From the NCBI GenBank assembly GCA_963839925.1, contig CAWIWV010000001.1:124001-188000 (forward strand): a stretch of DNA of 64,000 nucleotides, read 5' to 3'. This document shows positions 50,852 to 59,587 of the stretch, piece by piece. The DNA comes from Bog-756 sp963839925. Its GTDB lineage: Bacteria; Actinomycetota; Acidimicrobiia; Acidimicrobiales; RAAP-2. The first letter of the stretch is position 1, and each line of letters opens with the position of its first letter. Under the pieces are notes generated by a model. That model was not told where the DNA came from. It saw nothing but the letters and a program-made list of their open reading frames with translations, and did no database searches. The position numbers and the translations under genes were made by a program.

Positions 50852-52132
50852 TTGGGCAACTGGGAATCCATCGACTTCTTCACCGACGAGGGTCTCGTCG
50901 ACGACCCGTATCCCTATTTCGAGGAACTCCGCAGCGAGGCGCCGGTGCTTCCACTCCCGAGCGGGGTGGTTGCAGTGACCGGCTTCGACGAAGCCAGCGA
51001 GATCTACCTCAATGGCAACGACTTCTCTTCGTGCAACTCGGTCATCGGCCCTTTTGCCCAGTTCCCCGTCCCCCTCGAGGGCGACGACGTGAGCGAGATC
51101 ATCGAGCGCTATCGGGATCAGGTGCCGATGGCCGAGCACATGGTCACGATGGACCCGCCCGACCACACTCGTGAACGCGCGCTGCTCATGCGGCTGATCA
51201 CCTCCAACCGCCTCAAGGAGAACGAGGCGTTCATGTACCGACTCTCGGATCGACTGCTCGACGAATTCGTAGACGACGGCAAATGTGAGTTCATCAGCGC
51301 CTACACGCAGCCCTTTGCCATGCTCGCGGTGGCCGACCTGTTGGGTGTGCCCGAGTCGGAGCATGAGAGCTTCCGCGAGGGATTCGGGCTGAGCACCGCG
51401 CCCGGCGAGATCGGAGGCGAGGGCTTCGGCGAAGGTTCGAACCCACTCGGGTGGCTGGACGACTACTTCTCCCGTTACATCGAAGATCGCCGTCGGGAGC
51501 CGCGCAAAGACGTGCTCACCGATCTCGCGCTCGCCACCTACCCGGACGGAACCATGCCCGAGGTGACCGCGGTGGTCCGGACGGCAACCTTCTTGTTCGC
51601 CGCCGGTCAGGAGACGACGGCCAGGCTTCTCGCGGTCGCTCTCAAGTACCTGGCTGAACGTCCGGAACTCCAGGAGCAACTCCGCGCCGACAACCAGCTG
51701 ATCCCCAACTACATCGAGGAGTCGCTGCGGATCGAGAGCCCGGTGAAAGCGGACTTCCGGCTGGCCAAGCGATCGATCAACGTGGGCGGAGTCGACATCG
51801 CCGCCGGCACTCCGGTCATGCTCCTGAACGGCGCAGCCAACCGTGACCCCGGGCGTTTCGAGTGTCCGGCCGAGTTCCGGGTCGATCGGGCGAACTCGCG
51901 GGCCCACATGGCATTCGGTCGGGGAAATCACACCTGCCCGGGCGGACCTCTGGCCCGCGCCGAGGGGCGGATCAGCCTCGCTCGGATCCTCGACCGGGTG
52001 AGTGACATCCGTCTCTCCGAAGAACATCACGGGCCCCCGGGAGATCGCCATTTTCGCTACGAGCCCACGTGGGTGTTACGCGGTCTCAGCAAGCTTCATA
52101 TCGAATTCACCCCGATCAGCGGCCGGTCATGA
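50852..52132 (+). CDS. Cytochrome P450
   Basis: I choose TTG at 50852 because GGAAGGAG precedes it by six bases; GTG at 50834 is possible, and longer frames overlap the operators. 426 residues. I-helix FAAGQETTARLL, K-helix EESLRIESPV (ExxR) and heme loop FGRGNHTCPGG with Cys362. WESIDFFTDEGLVDDPYPYF is the usual actinobacterial CYP N-terminus. It hydroxylates a small, likely alicyclic or lipid-like substrate with ferredoxin-supplied electrons; a reductase gene is at 59587. It overlaps the SDR by ATGA and is controlled by the divergent tetR gene. Confidence 0.9.
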   Translation: MGNWESIDFFTDEGLVDDPYPYFEELRSEAPVLPLPSGVVAVTGFDEASEIYLNGNDFSSCNSVIGPFAQFPVPLEGDDVSEIIERYRDQVPMAEHMVTMDPPDHTRERALLMRLITSNRLKENEAFMYRLSDRLLDEFVDDGKCEFISAYTQPFAMLAVADLLGVPESEHESFREGFGLSTAPGEIGGEGFGEGSNPLGWLDDYFSRYIEDRRREPRKDVLTDLALATYPDGTMPEVTAVVRTATFLFAAGQETTARLLAVALKYLAERPELQEQLRADNQLIPNYIEESLRIESPVKADFRLAKRSINVGGVDIAAGTPVMLLNGAANRDPGRFECPAEFRVDRANSRAHMAFGRGNHTCPGGPLARAEGRISLARILDRVSDIRLSEEHHGPPGDRHFRYEPTWVLRGLSKLHIEFTPISGRS

Positions 52133-52866
52133 GCCGGGTTGCGGTGGTGACCGGCGGTGCGTCGGGCATCGGGCTCGGGGTTGCCCGCCAGTTCGTCGAC
52201 GACGGCTATGCGGTGGCGATCTTCGATCGCAACGGCGCCGTCCAGGCAGCTGTTGATCTCGGATCGAGCGGGGCCAAGGTTCTCGGTCTCGAGGTGGACG
52301 TCACCGACCGCCCCGGGGTGGATGCAGCGTTCGCCAAGGTCCGCGCAGAACTGGGTCCGGTTGCCATCCTGGTCACCAGCGCGGGAATCGAATCGTTCCA
52401 GCCTTTTCTCGACATCAGCGTCGAGCGCTGGTCCCAGATCATCGACGTCAACCTGACCGGCACCTTCCACTGCGCGCAGGCGGCCATCCCCGACATGATC
52501 GAGGCGGGGTGGGGACGGATCGTGACGATCTCGTCATCGAGCGCGCAGTCCGGGGCTCCCAACATGGCCCACTACGTAGCGTCCAAGGGCGGGGTCATCG
52601 CACTCACCAAAGCACTGGCGGTGGACTTCGCCCGTAGCGGTATCACCGTCAACACGATCCCTCCGAGCCTGGTCGACACCCCGATGTCGCGGGGAGCGGA
52701 GGAGGCGGGCGACTTCCCCGGGGTGGACGTGGTCGGACCGATGGTGCCGGTCGGCCGGGCGGGAACTCCCGCCGATATCGCGGCCGCCTGCTCGTTCCTC
52801 TGCTCCGAGCAGGGGAGTTACATCACCGGTCAGGTCATCGGGGTCAACGGCGGCATGTACCTCTGA
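52129..52866 (+). CDS. SDR-family dehydrogenase coupled to the P450
   Basis: Start ATG at 52129 overlapping the P450 stop (ATGA). 245 residues: VVTGGASGIGLGVARQFVDD, acidic D after beta-2 (IFDRNG), NSAG-type VTSAGIES, catalytic Ser in TISSSSAQSG and Tyr/Lys in HYVASKGGVIALTKAL. It is clearly paralogous to the SDR at 60756 (both have PDMIE.GWGRIV.ISSSSA and YVASK.GVI). It most likely oxidises the alcohol the P450 makes. The closest named relatives by motif are FabG/2-hydroxycyclohexanecarboxyl-CoA-dehydrogenase-like enzymes; the substrate is inferred only. Confidence 0.87.
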   Translation: MSRVAVVTGGASGIGLGVARQFVDDGYAVAIFDRNGAVQAAVDLGSSGAKVLGLEVDVTDRPGVDAAFAKVRAELGPVAILVTSAGIESFQPFLDISVERWSQIIDVNLTGTFHCAQAAIPDMIEAGWGRIVTISSSSAQSGAPNMAHYVASKGGVIALTKALAVDFARSGITVNTIPPSLVDTPMSRGAEEAGDFPGVDVVGPMVPVGRAGTPADIAAACSFLCSEQGSYITGQVIGVNGGMYL

Positions 52867-53245
52867 TCGCTGCCTCGCGAGGCGTCGTCGCGCCGCCTCT
52901 CTGAAGGCATCGTCATGGTCGTGCCGGTGCCCTCTCCTTCGTCGCGCTCATTTCCGCTTGACACCGGAGGCTCGGGGTCCTAAGAATCATCTCCTGATTT
53001 TCGAATGACGATTCTGGTTATCGGAATCCGGTTCTGTGTTGTCGAGAACAACCTGAAGACGGTAGCCAAGAGCGTTGCGTTGCCGGCCTTCCGAGAGGGC
53101 CGGATGTCAGCGAAGGGGGAGGCGGGAACACCAGAGGGTTGGGGCGCGAGAGCCAGACAGAGCCACTTGCCCGACCGATGGATCCCGACACCACGCTTCG
53201 ACAGCGAGATCACCAGATGTCCGAACCGAGTGGAAGTTGAGGCTG
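52867..53245. other. Intergenic region before the TIG/propeller gene
   Basis: No gene is supported. Stem-loops are possible at 53078-53105 (CCGGCC... GGCCGG) and 53010-53032 (GATTC... GAATC). The length of the leader suggests an untranslated region for the secreted protein, but I cannot match it to a known riboswitch. Confidence 0.4.
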
Positions 53246-55267
53246 ATGAAGACAGACCAAGGACCGTCGAGATCATCACGGAAGGCCCCCATCGTGGGCG
53301 CGCTGTTGCTCGCGATCGGCATGATGGCGATGACCGTCGTCGGCGCATCATCGGCAACCGCCGCACCGACGAACGAGAGCTTCGCGTCGTACGCGCCGGC
53401 GTTCGGCCTCTGGGTACCTGCTTCGCTCACGACCGACATCACCCAGCCCGCGTTGGTTCAGCCTGGAGCCACCTACTCCATGTCCGTCGGTGCGAGCACC
53501 CAGGCGGTGCCGAGTCAGCTGAGCGGCGAGTCCATCGTGTATACAACCCAGCTCAAGACGATCATTCCGGTGCCAAGCGGCGCGACCTACGTGCCGGGGA
53601 GCCTCTCGTCGGGCCTGCAGTGGACCTTCGTGAACAAGGGGGTCACCACCCACGGTACCTATGACGTGACCTACTGCACGGGGCCGAGTGCCAACTGCAA
53701 CGCAACGCCTCACTCCTCGACGTTCCTCGGATCGACGTCGACCCCCTACATCGAGACCTACACCGGTTCCACCCAGTTCACCGGAGGCGGCACCCTCACC
53801 CTTCCCACGTGGAGTGCTTCGTTCAAGGTGTCCGCCGTGAGTGGGACCATCCAGCCGACGGTCAGTGAGTACGACTACACCGACAACGTCGCGGCCCTGG
53901 GCGTGCTCCAAGCGGTCTCCTACCCGTCGGGCGTCTTCAGTGGCCCAGCCGGCTCCGCACCGCCCTACCTCTTCCAGCCGCTCGCCACCAGCTCCATCGG
54001 CGCACCCCACCCGATCGTGAGCGCAGTACTTCCGAACACCGGTCCGGTCGCCGGTGGGAGCACGGTCACCATCCTCGGTTCCAACCTCAGCAATCCGACC
54101 AAGGTCACCTTCGGCAACAAGCCTGCGAAGAGCTTCAGCAGCATCAGCTCCTCTGCGGTCAGCGCGGTGGTTCCGGCCGGAGTGGCCGGCACCACGGTCA
54201 ACGTGCACGTCTCCACCGCTGTCGGGACGTCGGGCACCGATCATGGCGAGGACTTCACCTGGACCAACGCCCCGATCGTGACCAAGGTGAGCCCGAGCAC
54301 CGGCTCCCCGTCGGGTGGCACCTCGGTGGTCATCTCGGGACTGCAGCTGAGCGGTGCGACCTCTGTCCACTTCGGTTCGAACGCCGCTACTTCGATCACT
54401 GCCAACTCGGCCACCTCGATCACTGCGGTCTCCCCTCCGGGCTCGGGTGGGGTCGATGTGACGGTGACCAACGGCAAGGGAACCTCGTCAACCAACGCCC
54501 TCGACCGGTTCGGCTATCAGGTCGGCTACTGGTTGGCGGCCTCTGACGGCGGGATCTTCTCGTACAACGTTCCCTTCGACGGATCCGCCGGTGCCACCCC
54601 GCTCAACAAGCCGGTGGTCGGAGCCGCTTCGACCGCCGATGCGGGTGGCTACTGGTTGGCAGCCTCTGACGGCGGTGTCTTCTCCTACGGGGACGCCAAC
54701 TTCTTCGGCTCGGCCGGTGACCTCACCTTGAACAAGCCGGTGGTCGGCATCGCCGCCAGCCCGACAGGTCAGGGCTACTGGCTGGTCGCCTCAGACGGTG
54801 GGGTCTTCAACTACGGAGACGCCGCCTTCTACGGCTCGACCGGCAATATCGCTTTGAACGCTCCCATCGTCGGGATCACGCCGACTCCTGACGGCGGCGG
54901 TTACTGGCTGGTCGCGTCAGACGGCGGGGTGTTCTCCTTCGGAGACGCCAACTTCTTCGGCTCGATGGGTGGCACCCACCTCAACGAACCGGTCGTCGGC
55001 ATCGCCGCCACTCCCGATGGTCATGGCTATTGGCTGGTCGCCGCAGACGGCGGAGTGTTCTCGTTCGGCGACGCCAACTTCTACGGCTCGATGGGCGGGA
55101 TGCCTCTGAACAAGCCGGTGGTGGGCATCGCCGCCAACCCGGCCGGTGGTGGCTACTGGCTCACCGCGTCCGACGGCGGGATCTTCAACTACGGCTCCGC
55201 CGGCTTCTTCGGATCGGCCGGAGCCACCCCGCTCAATGAGCCGGTCGTCGGCATCGCGCCGGCGTGA
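53246..55267 (+). CDS. Secreted TIG/IPT protein with six-bladed GYW propeller
   Basis: Start ATG at 53246 (MKTDQGPSRSSRK); the longer open frame lacks coding character. 673 residues: signal peptide (residues ~16-40), a ~220-residue beta-rich domain (ESFASYAPAFGLWVPASLTT...), then two TIG/IPT domains (HPIVSAVLPNTGPVAGGSTV... and PIVTKVSPSTGSPSGGTSVV...). Six 42-residue repeats follow, with the core GYWLVASDGGVFSFGDANFFG then LNEPVVGIAATPDG. The same terminal propeller ends the giant gene at 48650. The protein is probably an exported surface or matrix protein that binds sugar or protein. Confidence 0.8.
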   Translation: MKTDQGPSRSSRKAPIVGALLLAIGMMAMTVVGASSATAAPTNESFASYAPAFGLWVPASLTTDITQPALVQPGATYSMSVGASTQAVPSQLSGESIVYTTQLKTIIPVPSGATYVPGSLSSGLQWTFVNKGVTTHGTYDVTYCTGPSANCNATPHSSTFLGSTSTPYIETYTGSTQFTGGGTLTLPTWSASFKVSAVSGTIQPTVSEYDYTDNVAALGVLQAVSYPSGVFSGPAGSAPPYLFQPLATSSIGAPHPIVSAVLPNTGPVAGGSTVTILGSNLSNPTKVTFGNKPAKSFSSISSSAVSAVVPAGVAGTTVNVHVSTAVGTSGTDHGEDFTWTNAPIVTKVSPSTGSPSGGTSVVISGLQLSGATSVHFGSNAATSITANSATSITAVSPPGSGGVDVTVTNGKGTSSTNALDRFGYQVGYWLAASDGGIFSYNVPFDGSAGATPLNKPVVGAASTADAGGYWLAASDGGVFSYGDANFFGSAGDLTLNKPVVGIAASPTGQGYWLVASDGGVFNYGDAAFYGSTGNIALNAPIVGITPTPDGGGYWLVASDGGVFSFGDANFFGSMGGTHLNEPVVGIAATPDGHGYWLVAADGGVFSFGDANFYGSMGGMPLNKPVVGIAANPAGGGYWLTASDGGIFNYGSAGFFGSAGATPLNEPVVGIAPA

Positions 55268-55411
55268 TCTGACGATCTGTCAGTAAGGAACGGACCTAAC
55301 AATCTTCCAGAATGGGGTTTCGCAAAACGCAAACCTGTTGTACGATTCGACTCGATCCATAATCTGGTGGGGCACAAGGCTTCGCCGGCTGAATCCCTAG
55401 GGGGGACTTTG

Positions 55412-55936
55412 ATGAAGCGACATCTTCCTATCCGACTTGCGATCTCTGCCGCGTTGGCAGGCTCCGCGCTTGCCGTGGTTGCGATCCCGGCCGGCGTGGC
55501 TGGCGCCGCATCACAAACCGTGTCGTGCGCAGGAACCGGAACCGCGCCAAACCTGGTTCCGACGAGCACCGACACACTCAAGTACACCTCGTGCACCGGC
55601 AGCGGTGCGGCGGCGACCGGCGCAACGGGTACCGGCACTGTCAAGACCAACGGCAAGGAGCCCAAAGGCACCGGGACCGACACCATCAAGTGGAAGACGG
55701 GCAAGACGTCGACGATCTCCTTCAGCTACACGGAGACCCAGGCTCCAGCGACGGTCAAGGCCAAGTGCAAGGCGGTCACCGGTGACACTGCCCTGGCCTA
55801 TGTGACCCAGACCGGGAGCGTCAAGAGCGGTACCGCCACCACCTTGAACGGCGGCAAGGTCTCGGCGACCAGCTGCGTGTACACGACCAAGACACACAGC
55901 CTCTACGAAGTGGTGGTTGGGAAGACGACAATCTGA
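55412..55936 (+). CDS. Small secreted protein, function unknown
   Basis: ATG at 55412 with an AGGGGGG ribosome site; a longer frame from 55367 is less likely. 174 residues: signal peptide (MKRHLPIRLAISAALAGSAL then AVVAIPAGVAGA), followed by a Thr/Gly/Ser-rich mature domain with four Cys (QTVSCAGTG, YTSCTGSG, KAKCKAV, ATSCVYT) that could make two disulfides. No known domain. A strong terminator follows directly and a TACGAT/CATAAT promoter-like stretch precedes it, so it is its own transcription unit, possibly a highly expressed exoprotein. Confidence 0.7.
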   Translation: MKRHLPIRLAISAALAGSALAVVAIPAGVAGAASQTVSCAGTGTAPNLVPTSTDTLKYTSCTGSGAAATGATGTGTVKTNGKEPKGTGTDTIKWKTGKTSTISFSYTETQAPATVKAKCKAVTGDTALAYVTQTGSVKSGTATTLNGGKVSATSCVYTTKTHSLYEVVVGKTTI

Positions 55937-55957
55937 TCCTCGACCGCAAAGCTTGAA

Positions 55958-55993
55958 CGAAAAGACCCCCGGATTCCTCCGGGGGTCTTTTCG
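55958..55993 (+). terminator. Rho-independent terminator
   Basis: A perfect 16-bp stem (CGAAAAGACCCCCGGA with its complement) closes on the loop TTCC, the 3' arm including GGGGGTCTTTT. It begins 22 bp after the secreted-protein stop. Its symmetry means it could also stop transcripts from the other side. Confidence 0.9.
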
Positions 55994-56080
55994 CGTCTTC
56001 ACGCCGACGGGAGCTTCCCGTTCGGAAATCCAGCTCTAGCAAGAACAGAGTACGGTTATCGCGGTGAAGGAGGGATCGGC

Positions 56081-57034
56081 ATGCGCATCGGTTTGATGGT
56101 CGGCCCCGAGCGCGGACGCTACGGGACCAAGGTGGAGCGTCTCCAGGCGGACGCCGGGTGGGCGGAGACGGCAGGGTTGTCGACGGTTTGGATCCCCCAG
56201 ATCCCCGACGAGTTCGATGCGTTGACCGCGGCCGCGCTGGTCGGTTCCTCAACGAGTCGTATCGAGATCGGCACGGCGGTGGTGCCGGTCCAGCCCCGGC
56301 ATCCGATCGCGCTCGCCCAGCAGGTGCTGTCCGTGCAGGCGGTCTGCGGTGGGCGCCTGACCCTCGGCCTCGGTGTCTCCCACCACTGGGTCATCGACGA
56401 GATGCTCGGGCTTCCCTACGAGCACCCGGTCCGGACCATGCGTGCGTACCTCGACGTGCTCGACAAGGCGCTGGCAGGCCCGGGGCCGGTCGACGTCGAG
56501 AACGATCTCTTCCGGGTGCACAACCCGCTCGACATCACCGATGTCACCCCGACCCCGGTCCTTCTTGCGGCCCTCGGCCCGCGCATGCTCGAGCTGTGCG
56601 GGGAGCGCGCCGGTGGGACCATCTTGTGGATGGCCGACGAGCGGGCCATCGGCTCCTACATCGTTCCGAGCCTGGTGCGTGCGGCCGAGGCCGCAGGGCG
56701 CCCCGCACCCCGGGTGGTCGCGGGCATCCCCATCTGTCTGTGTGGCGACGACGAGATCGAGACCGCGGTCGAACGCACCAACCGAATTCTCGCGGAAGCG
56801 GAAGTCTCTCCGAACTACCAGAAGCTGCTCGAGCATGGCGACGCGCGTACCGTCGGTGACATCCTCATCGCAGGGAGCGAGTCGACGATCACGAAGCGGC
56901 TCCAGTCGCTTGCCGATGCCGGGGTGACCGATCTGTCGGTGAGGCTGGTGCCGATCGGGTCCGGTCGGGACGAACTCATCGCATCGTTCAAGCGGACGCG
57001 CGAGCTGCTCGGCTCACTCGTCTCGTCGTTCTGA
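56081..57034 (+). CDS. LLM-class, probably F420-dependent, oxidoreductase
   Basis: 317 residues; ATG with GAAGGAGGGA. Bacterial luciferase-like barrel: MRIGLMVGPERGRYGTKVER, VWIPQIPDEFDALTAAALVG, IEIGTAVVPVQPRHPIALAQ, GRLTLGLGVSHHWVIDEMLG and the C-terminal GSGRDELIASFKRTRELL. These match the actinobacterial F420-dependent LLM group rather than FMN monooxygenases (inference). Members reduce or oxidise alcohols, sugars-P or alkenes in catabolic clusters. It is convergent with the acyl-CoA dehydrogenase operon, 23 bp apart. Confidence 0.85.
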   Translation: MRIGLMVGPERGRYGTKVERLQADAGWAETAGLSTVWIPQIPDEFDALTAAALVGSSTSRIEIGTAVVPVQPRHPIALAQQVLSVQAVCGGRLTLGLGVSHHWVIDEMLGLPYEHPVRTMRAYLDVLDKALAGPGPVDVENDLFRVHNPLDITDVTPTPVLLAALGPRMLELCGERAGGTILWMADERAIGSYIVPSLVRAAEAAGRPAPRVVAGIPICLCGDDEIETAVERTNRILAEAEVSPNYQKLLEHGDARTVGDILIAGSESTITKRLQSLADAGVTDLSVRLVPIGSGRDELIASFKRTRELLGSLVSSF

Positions 57035-57057
57035 CGCGTTGGTCTGATCCGGTTGGA

Positions 57058-58020
57058 TCAGAGAGGGGGCAGCGCGGGAAGCCGTTGTTCGGCGAGGACC
57101 TTTTCGCCCAGCTCCCTGGTCAAGGTGCGTCCGGCACCGAACATCTGGTCGAGCACGAGCACCCGACGGAGGTAGCGGTTGAAGTCGTGTTCGGTGGTGA
57201 ACCCGATGCCGGCGAGCACCTGCTGGCAGTGCCGGGCCGCGAGCCGAGCACCGCGTCCGGCAAGGGCCTTGCCTGTCGTCGCAGCGTCGGGTGACTGCTC
57301 CTCCCAGGCCGAAGCCAGCGCGGCCTCGGCGGCTTCGATCGCGACCAGGGTGTCCGCAAGTCGGTGACGGATCGCCTGGAACGTTGCGATCGGTTGTCCG
57401 AACTGAATCCGGTCGAGTGCGTGTCGACGGGCGAGTTCCAGCATCGATCGTGCTGCACCCACCAGTTCGTGGCCGACTGCGAGCCTGCCGAACGCGATCG
57501 CTCGTGTCCAGTCACCGGGTCCGAGGTCCCGTTCGGCGCTGTGCGGCATCGCGTCTGCGGTCACCTCCACCAGTTCGAGCGCGGGATCCAATCCCTCCAC
57601 CGGACGGAAGGTGAGGTCGGCAGTCTTCACCTCGACCAGCCGTTCGGACCCGCCGACACAGGTGACGACACCAGAGGTCGGGCGGACGACCGATGCGCTC
57701 GTCACTATCCCGCGGACCGCAAGCGCGTCCCCGACGATCTCGCCCGGAGGTCCCCATTGCCCGAGTGGAGGCAGGACCACACCCGTCGATTCGGGAGGGT
57801 GACTTCCGAGTGCCGATCCGAGGACCGCGGAGATTGCCGAGCTAGTGACGGCCATTGAGCCCTGCAGTGCGAAGAGCACCGAGATGGCCGTCTGCGGCTC
57901 TGCCGAAAGAGCTTCGTGCCAACCCAGCTCGGTGAGTGCGTGATCGAGCGCATCGCCGAAGTGAGCCTCGGTGGCCCGTCGCACGCTCCGTTCGAAGAGC
58001 TCCCGATCGCCCTCGTCCAT
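57058..58020 (-). CDS. Acyl-CoA dehydrogenase-like subunit without standard base (beta-type)
   Basis: Start ATG at 58020, overlapping the upstream stop by one base (TGATG). 320 residues, shorter than a full ACAD (~380). Recognisable C-terminal helices: AIAFGRLAVGHELVGAARSM, RIQFGQPIATFQAIRHRLAD and GIGFTTEHDFNRYLRRVLV. The flavin-binding middle domain is degenerate. Such partner subunits form alpha2-beta2 ACADs with a catalytic sister in mycobacterial steroid degradation (FadE pairs). Its pairing with the ACAD encoded by the preceding gene is inference. Confidence 0.8.
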   Translation of the reverse strand: MDEGDRELFERSVRRATEAHFGDALDHALTELGWHEALSAEPQTAISVLFALQGSMAVTSSAISAVLGSALGSHPPESTGVVLPPLGQWGPPGEIVGDALAVRGIVTSASVVRPTSGVVTCVGGSERLVEVKTADLTFRPVEGLDPALELVEVTADAMPHSAERDLGPGDWTRAIAFGRLAVGHELVGAARSMLELARRHALDRIQFGQPIATFQAIRHRLADTLVAIEAAEAALASAWEEQSPDAATTGKALAGRGARLAARHCQQVLAGIGFTTEHDFNRYLRRVLVLDQMFGAGRTLTRELGEKVLAEQRLPALPPL

Positions 58021-59150
58021 CAGTGCGAGGACCCGAGGTCGAGCAGCTGACGGGCGATGATGTTGCGCTGGATCTCGGCGGTCCCGCCGTAGATCGTGGC
58101 GGCGCGGGAGTAGAGGAAGTCCCGCCGCCACCGTCGACCGGAAGGTGAGTCGTCGGAGGCCAGCTCCGGGCCCAGTGCATCGGCGGCGAGATCGAAGAGC
58201 GCCTGTTCTGCGGTGGCGACCAGCACCTTGTCGATCGAGGTCTCGGGGCCGAGGTGCTCGCCCGCCGCCATCCGGTACTGGGTCGCCCGGGATCGGGCAC
58301 GCAAGGCGGAGAGCAGCAGGGTGACCTCGCCGAGCTCGGTGGGATCGAGCCGGTCCGGCGGCGCGGTCGCGACCAGATCCCCCAACCTGCGGTACAGGAA
58401 CGCCGCTCGGTGCCAGAGCGCGGTGCTCCGTTCGAAGGGGAGCAGGTCCATCGCCACCGACCACCCCTCGCCTTCCGCGCCGAGGGTCCGGCTCTGGGGC
58501 ACCACGACGTCGTCGAAGTAGACCTCGGAGAACTCGGGAAGCCCGTGCATGGTCTCGATCGGTCGGACCGTGATGCCGGGGGTGTCCATGTCGACGAAGA
58601 GCGCGGTGATGCCGGCGTGTCGAGACTCGGGAGTGCCGGTGCGGGTCAGCAGCACGCAGCGATCGGCGTACTGGGCGAGGCTGGTCCACACTTTCTGACC
58701 GGTGACCCGCCAGTCGTCGCCCGACCGGGTGGCCCGACAGGAGAGGGCGGCGAGGTTGCTTCCGGTGTCGGGCTCCGAAAACCCCTGACACCATGTTTCG
58801 TCGCCCCGGAGCAGCCGGGGAACCATCTCTGCCGCCAACTCCGGTGCGGCGTAGTCGATCATGGTCGGTGCGAGCACCTCGGTCATCGAGTAGATGCCGG
58901 GTTCGACCAGGCCCCGAGCGGTCAGTGCCTCGCCGAGATAGGCGCGCAGAAGCGTCGAGCCACCGAGGCCACCGACGCGTTCGGGCCAGCCCCATCGCAT
59001 CCAGCCGGCGTCATGGGTGAGCCGCTTGACCTTGGACAGTTGGGCCATCTCGCCGTCGAGGGTGTCCTCGGCTCCCGCGTCCAGACGGAGTGCGGCGTCG
59101 TGCTCGTCGAGCCAGGCATCGAGCGACGTCCTGAACTCGTCGAGCTCCAT
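58020..59150 (-). CDS. Acyl-CoA dehydrogenase (alpha-type)
   Basis: Start ATG at 59150, coupled by a TGATG overlap to the SnoaL-like gene. 376 residues, full ACAD length. GWPERVGGLGGS and CQGFSEPDTGSNLAALSCRA (FAD/substrate loop), GQKVWTSLAQYADRCVLLTR, and the C-terminal IYGGTAEIQRNIIARQLL typical of the family. It introduces a double bond in a CoA thioester. With its short partner (57058) it probably makes a heteromeric dehydrogenase for a bulky acyl-CoA. Confidence 0.88.
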   Translation of the reverse strand: MELDEFRTSLDAWLDEHDAALRLDAGAEDTLDGEMAQLSKVKRLTHDAGWMRWGWPERVGGLGGSTLLRAYLGEALTARGLVEPGIYSMTEVLAPTMIDYAAPELAAEMVPRLLRGDETWCQGFSEPDTGSNLAALSCRATRSGDDWRVTGQKVWTSLAQYADRCVLLTRTGTPESRHAGITALFVDMDTPGITVRPIETMHGLPEFSEVYFDDVVVPQSRTLGAEGEGWSVAMDLLPFERSTALWHRAAFLYRRLGDLVATAPPDRLDPTELGEVTLLLSALRARSRATQYRMAAGEHLGPETSIDKVLVATAEQALFDLAADALGPELASDDSPSGRRWRRDFLYSRAATIYGGTAEIQRNIIARQLLDLGSSH

Positions 59151-59587
59151 CAACGAGCCCTCGGGGCGGGCCGGTTCTGATCGTGGGGACGCCCGGCGTC
59201 GCGGGCGCCGCTCTTGCGCAGGAAGGTCATCGATCGTGTGTGCAGGCGCCATCCCTCAGTGGTGCGCCGGTAGGTGTCTGTGTAGTAGCCGATGCGCATG
59301 TCGTGGGTGCGCTGATCGACGAAACAGAGTGGCTGCTGTCCGGTGCCGGAATCCCCATCGAGGTCGAGCGTGGGAGGACCCACCAGAAAGAGCCCCTTCG
59401 GTGCGGCCGCCACCAGCGTCGGGAACTCGTCGAGTTGGTAGGTGTCGCCGAAGGCGCTGTAGGTCCCGTCCGGTGTGAAGACCGCGATCACCGCCTCGAT
59501 GTCGTCCTTGGTCATCCCCACCGCGTAGCGGGCGAGCAACTGCTCGAGCTCGATGACGTCGTCGGCAGGCGGTCGCTGTCCCATCAT
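59150..59587 (-). CDS. SnoaL/NTF2-like small protein
   Basis: Start ATG at 59587 (or 59584) with GAGGAG. 145 residues: IELEQLLARYAVGMTKDDIE, VIAVFTPDGTYSAFG and the strands MRIGYYTDTYRRTTEGWRLH, the cone fold of NTF2/SnoaL/ketosteroid-isomerase proteins. The Tyr/Asp pair could serve as active site. Members are isomerases, hydratases or binding proteins in polyketide and steroid clusters. It is sandwiched by TGATG overlaps between a ferredoxin reductase and the ACAD gene. Confidence 0.8.
   Translation of the reverse strand: MMGQRPPADDVIELEQLLARYAVGMTKDDIEAVIAVFTPDGTYSAFGDTYQLDEFPTLVAAAPKGLFLVGPPTLDLDGDSGTGQQPLCFVDQRTHDMRIGYYTDTYRRTTEGWRLHTRSMTFLRKSGARDAGRPHDQNRPAPRAR

Noticed and set aside
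52980..53245. Riboswitch-like leader before the TIG/propeller gene
   Set aside because: Only short generic stems; no match to a known conserved core that I could verify by eye.
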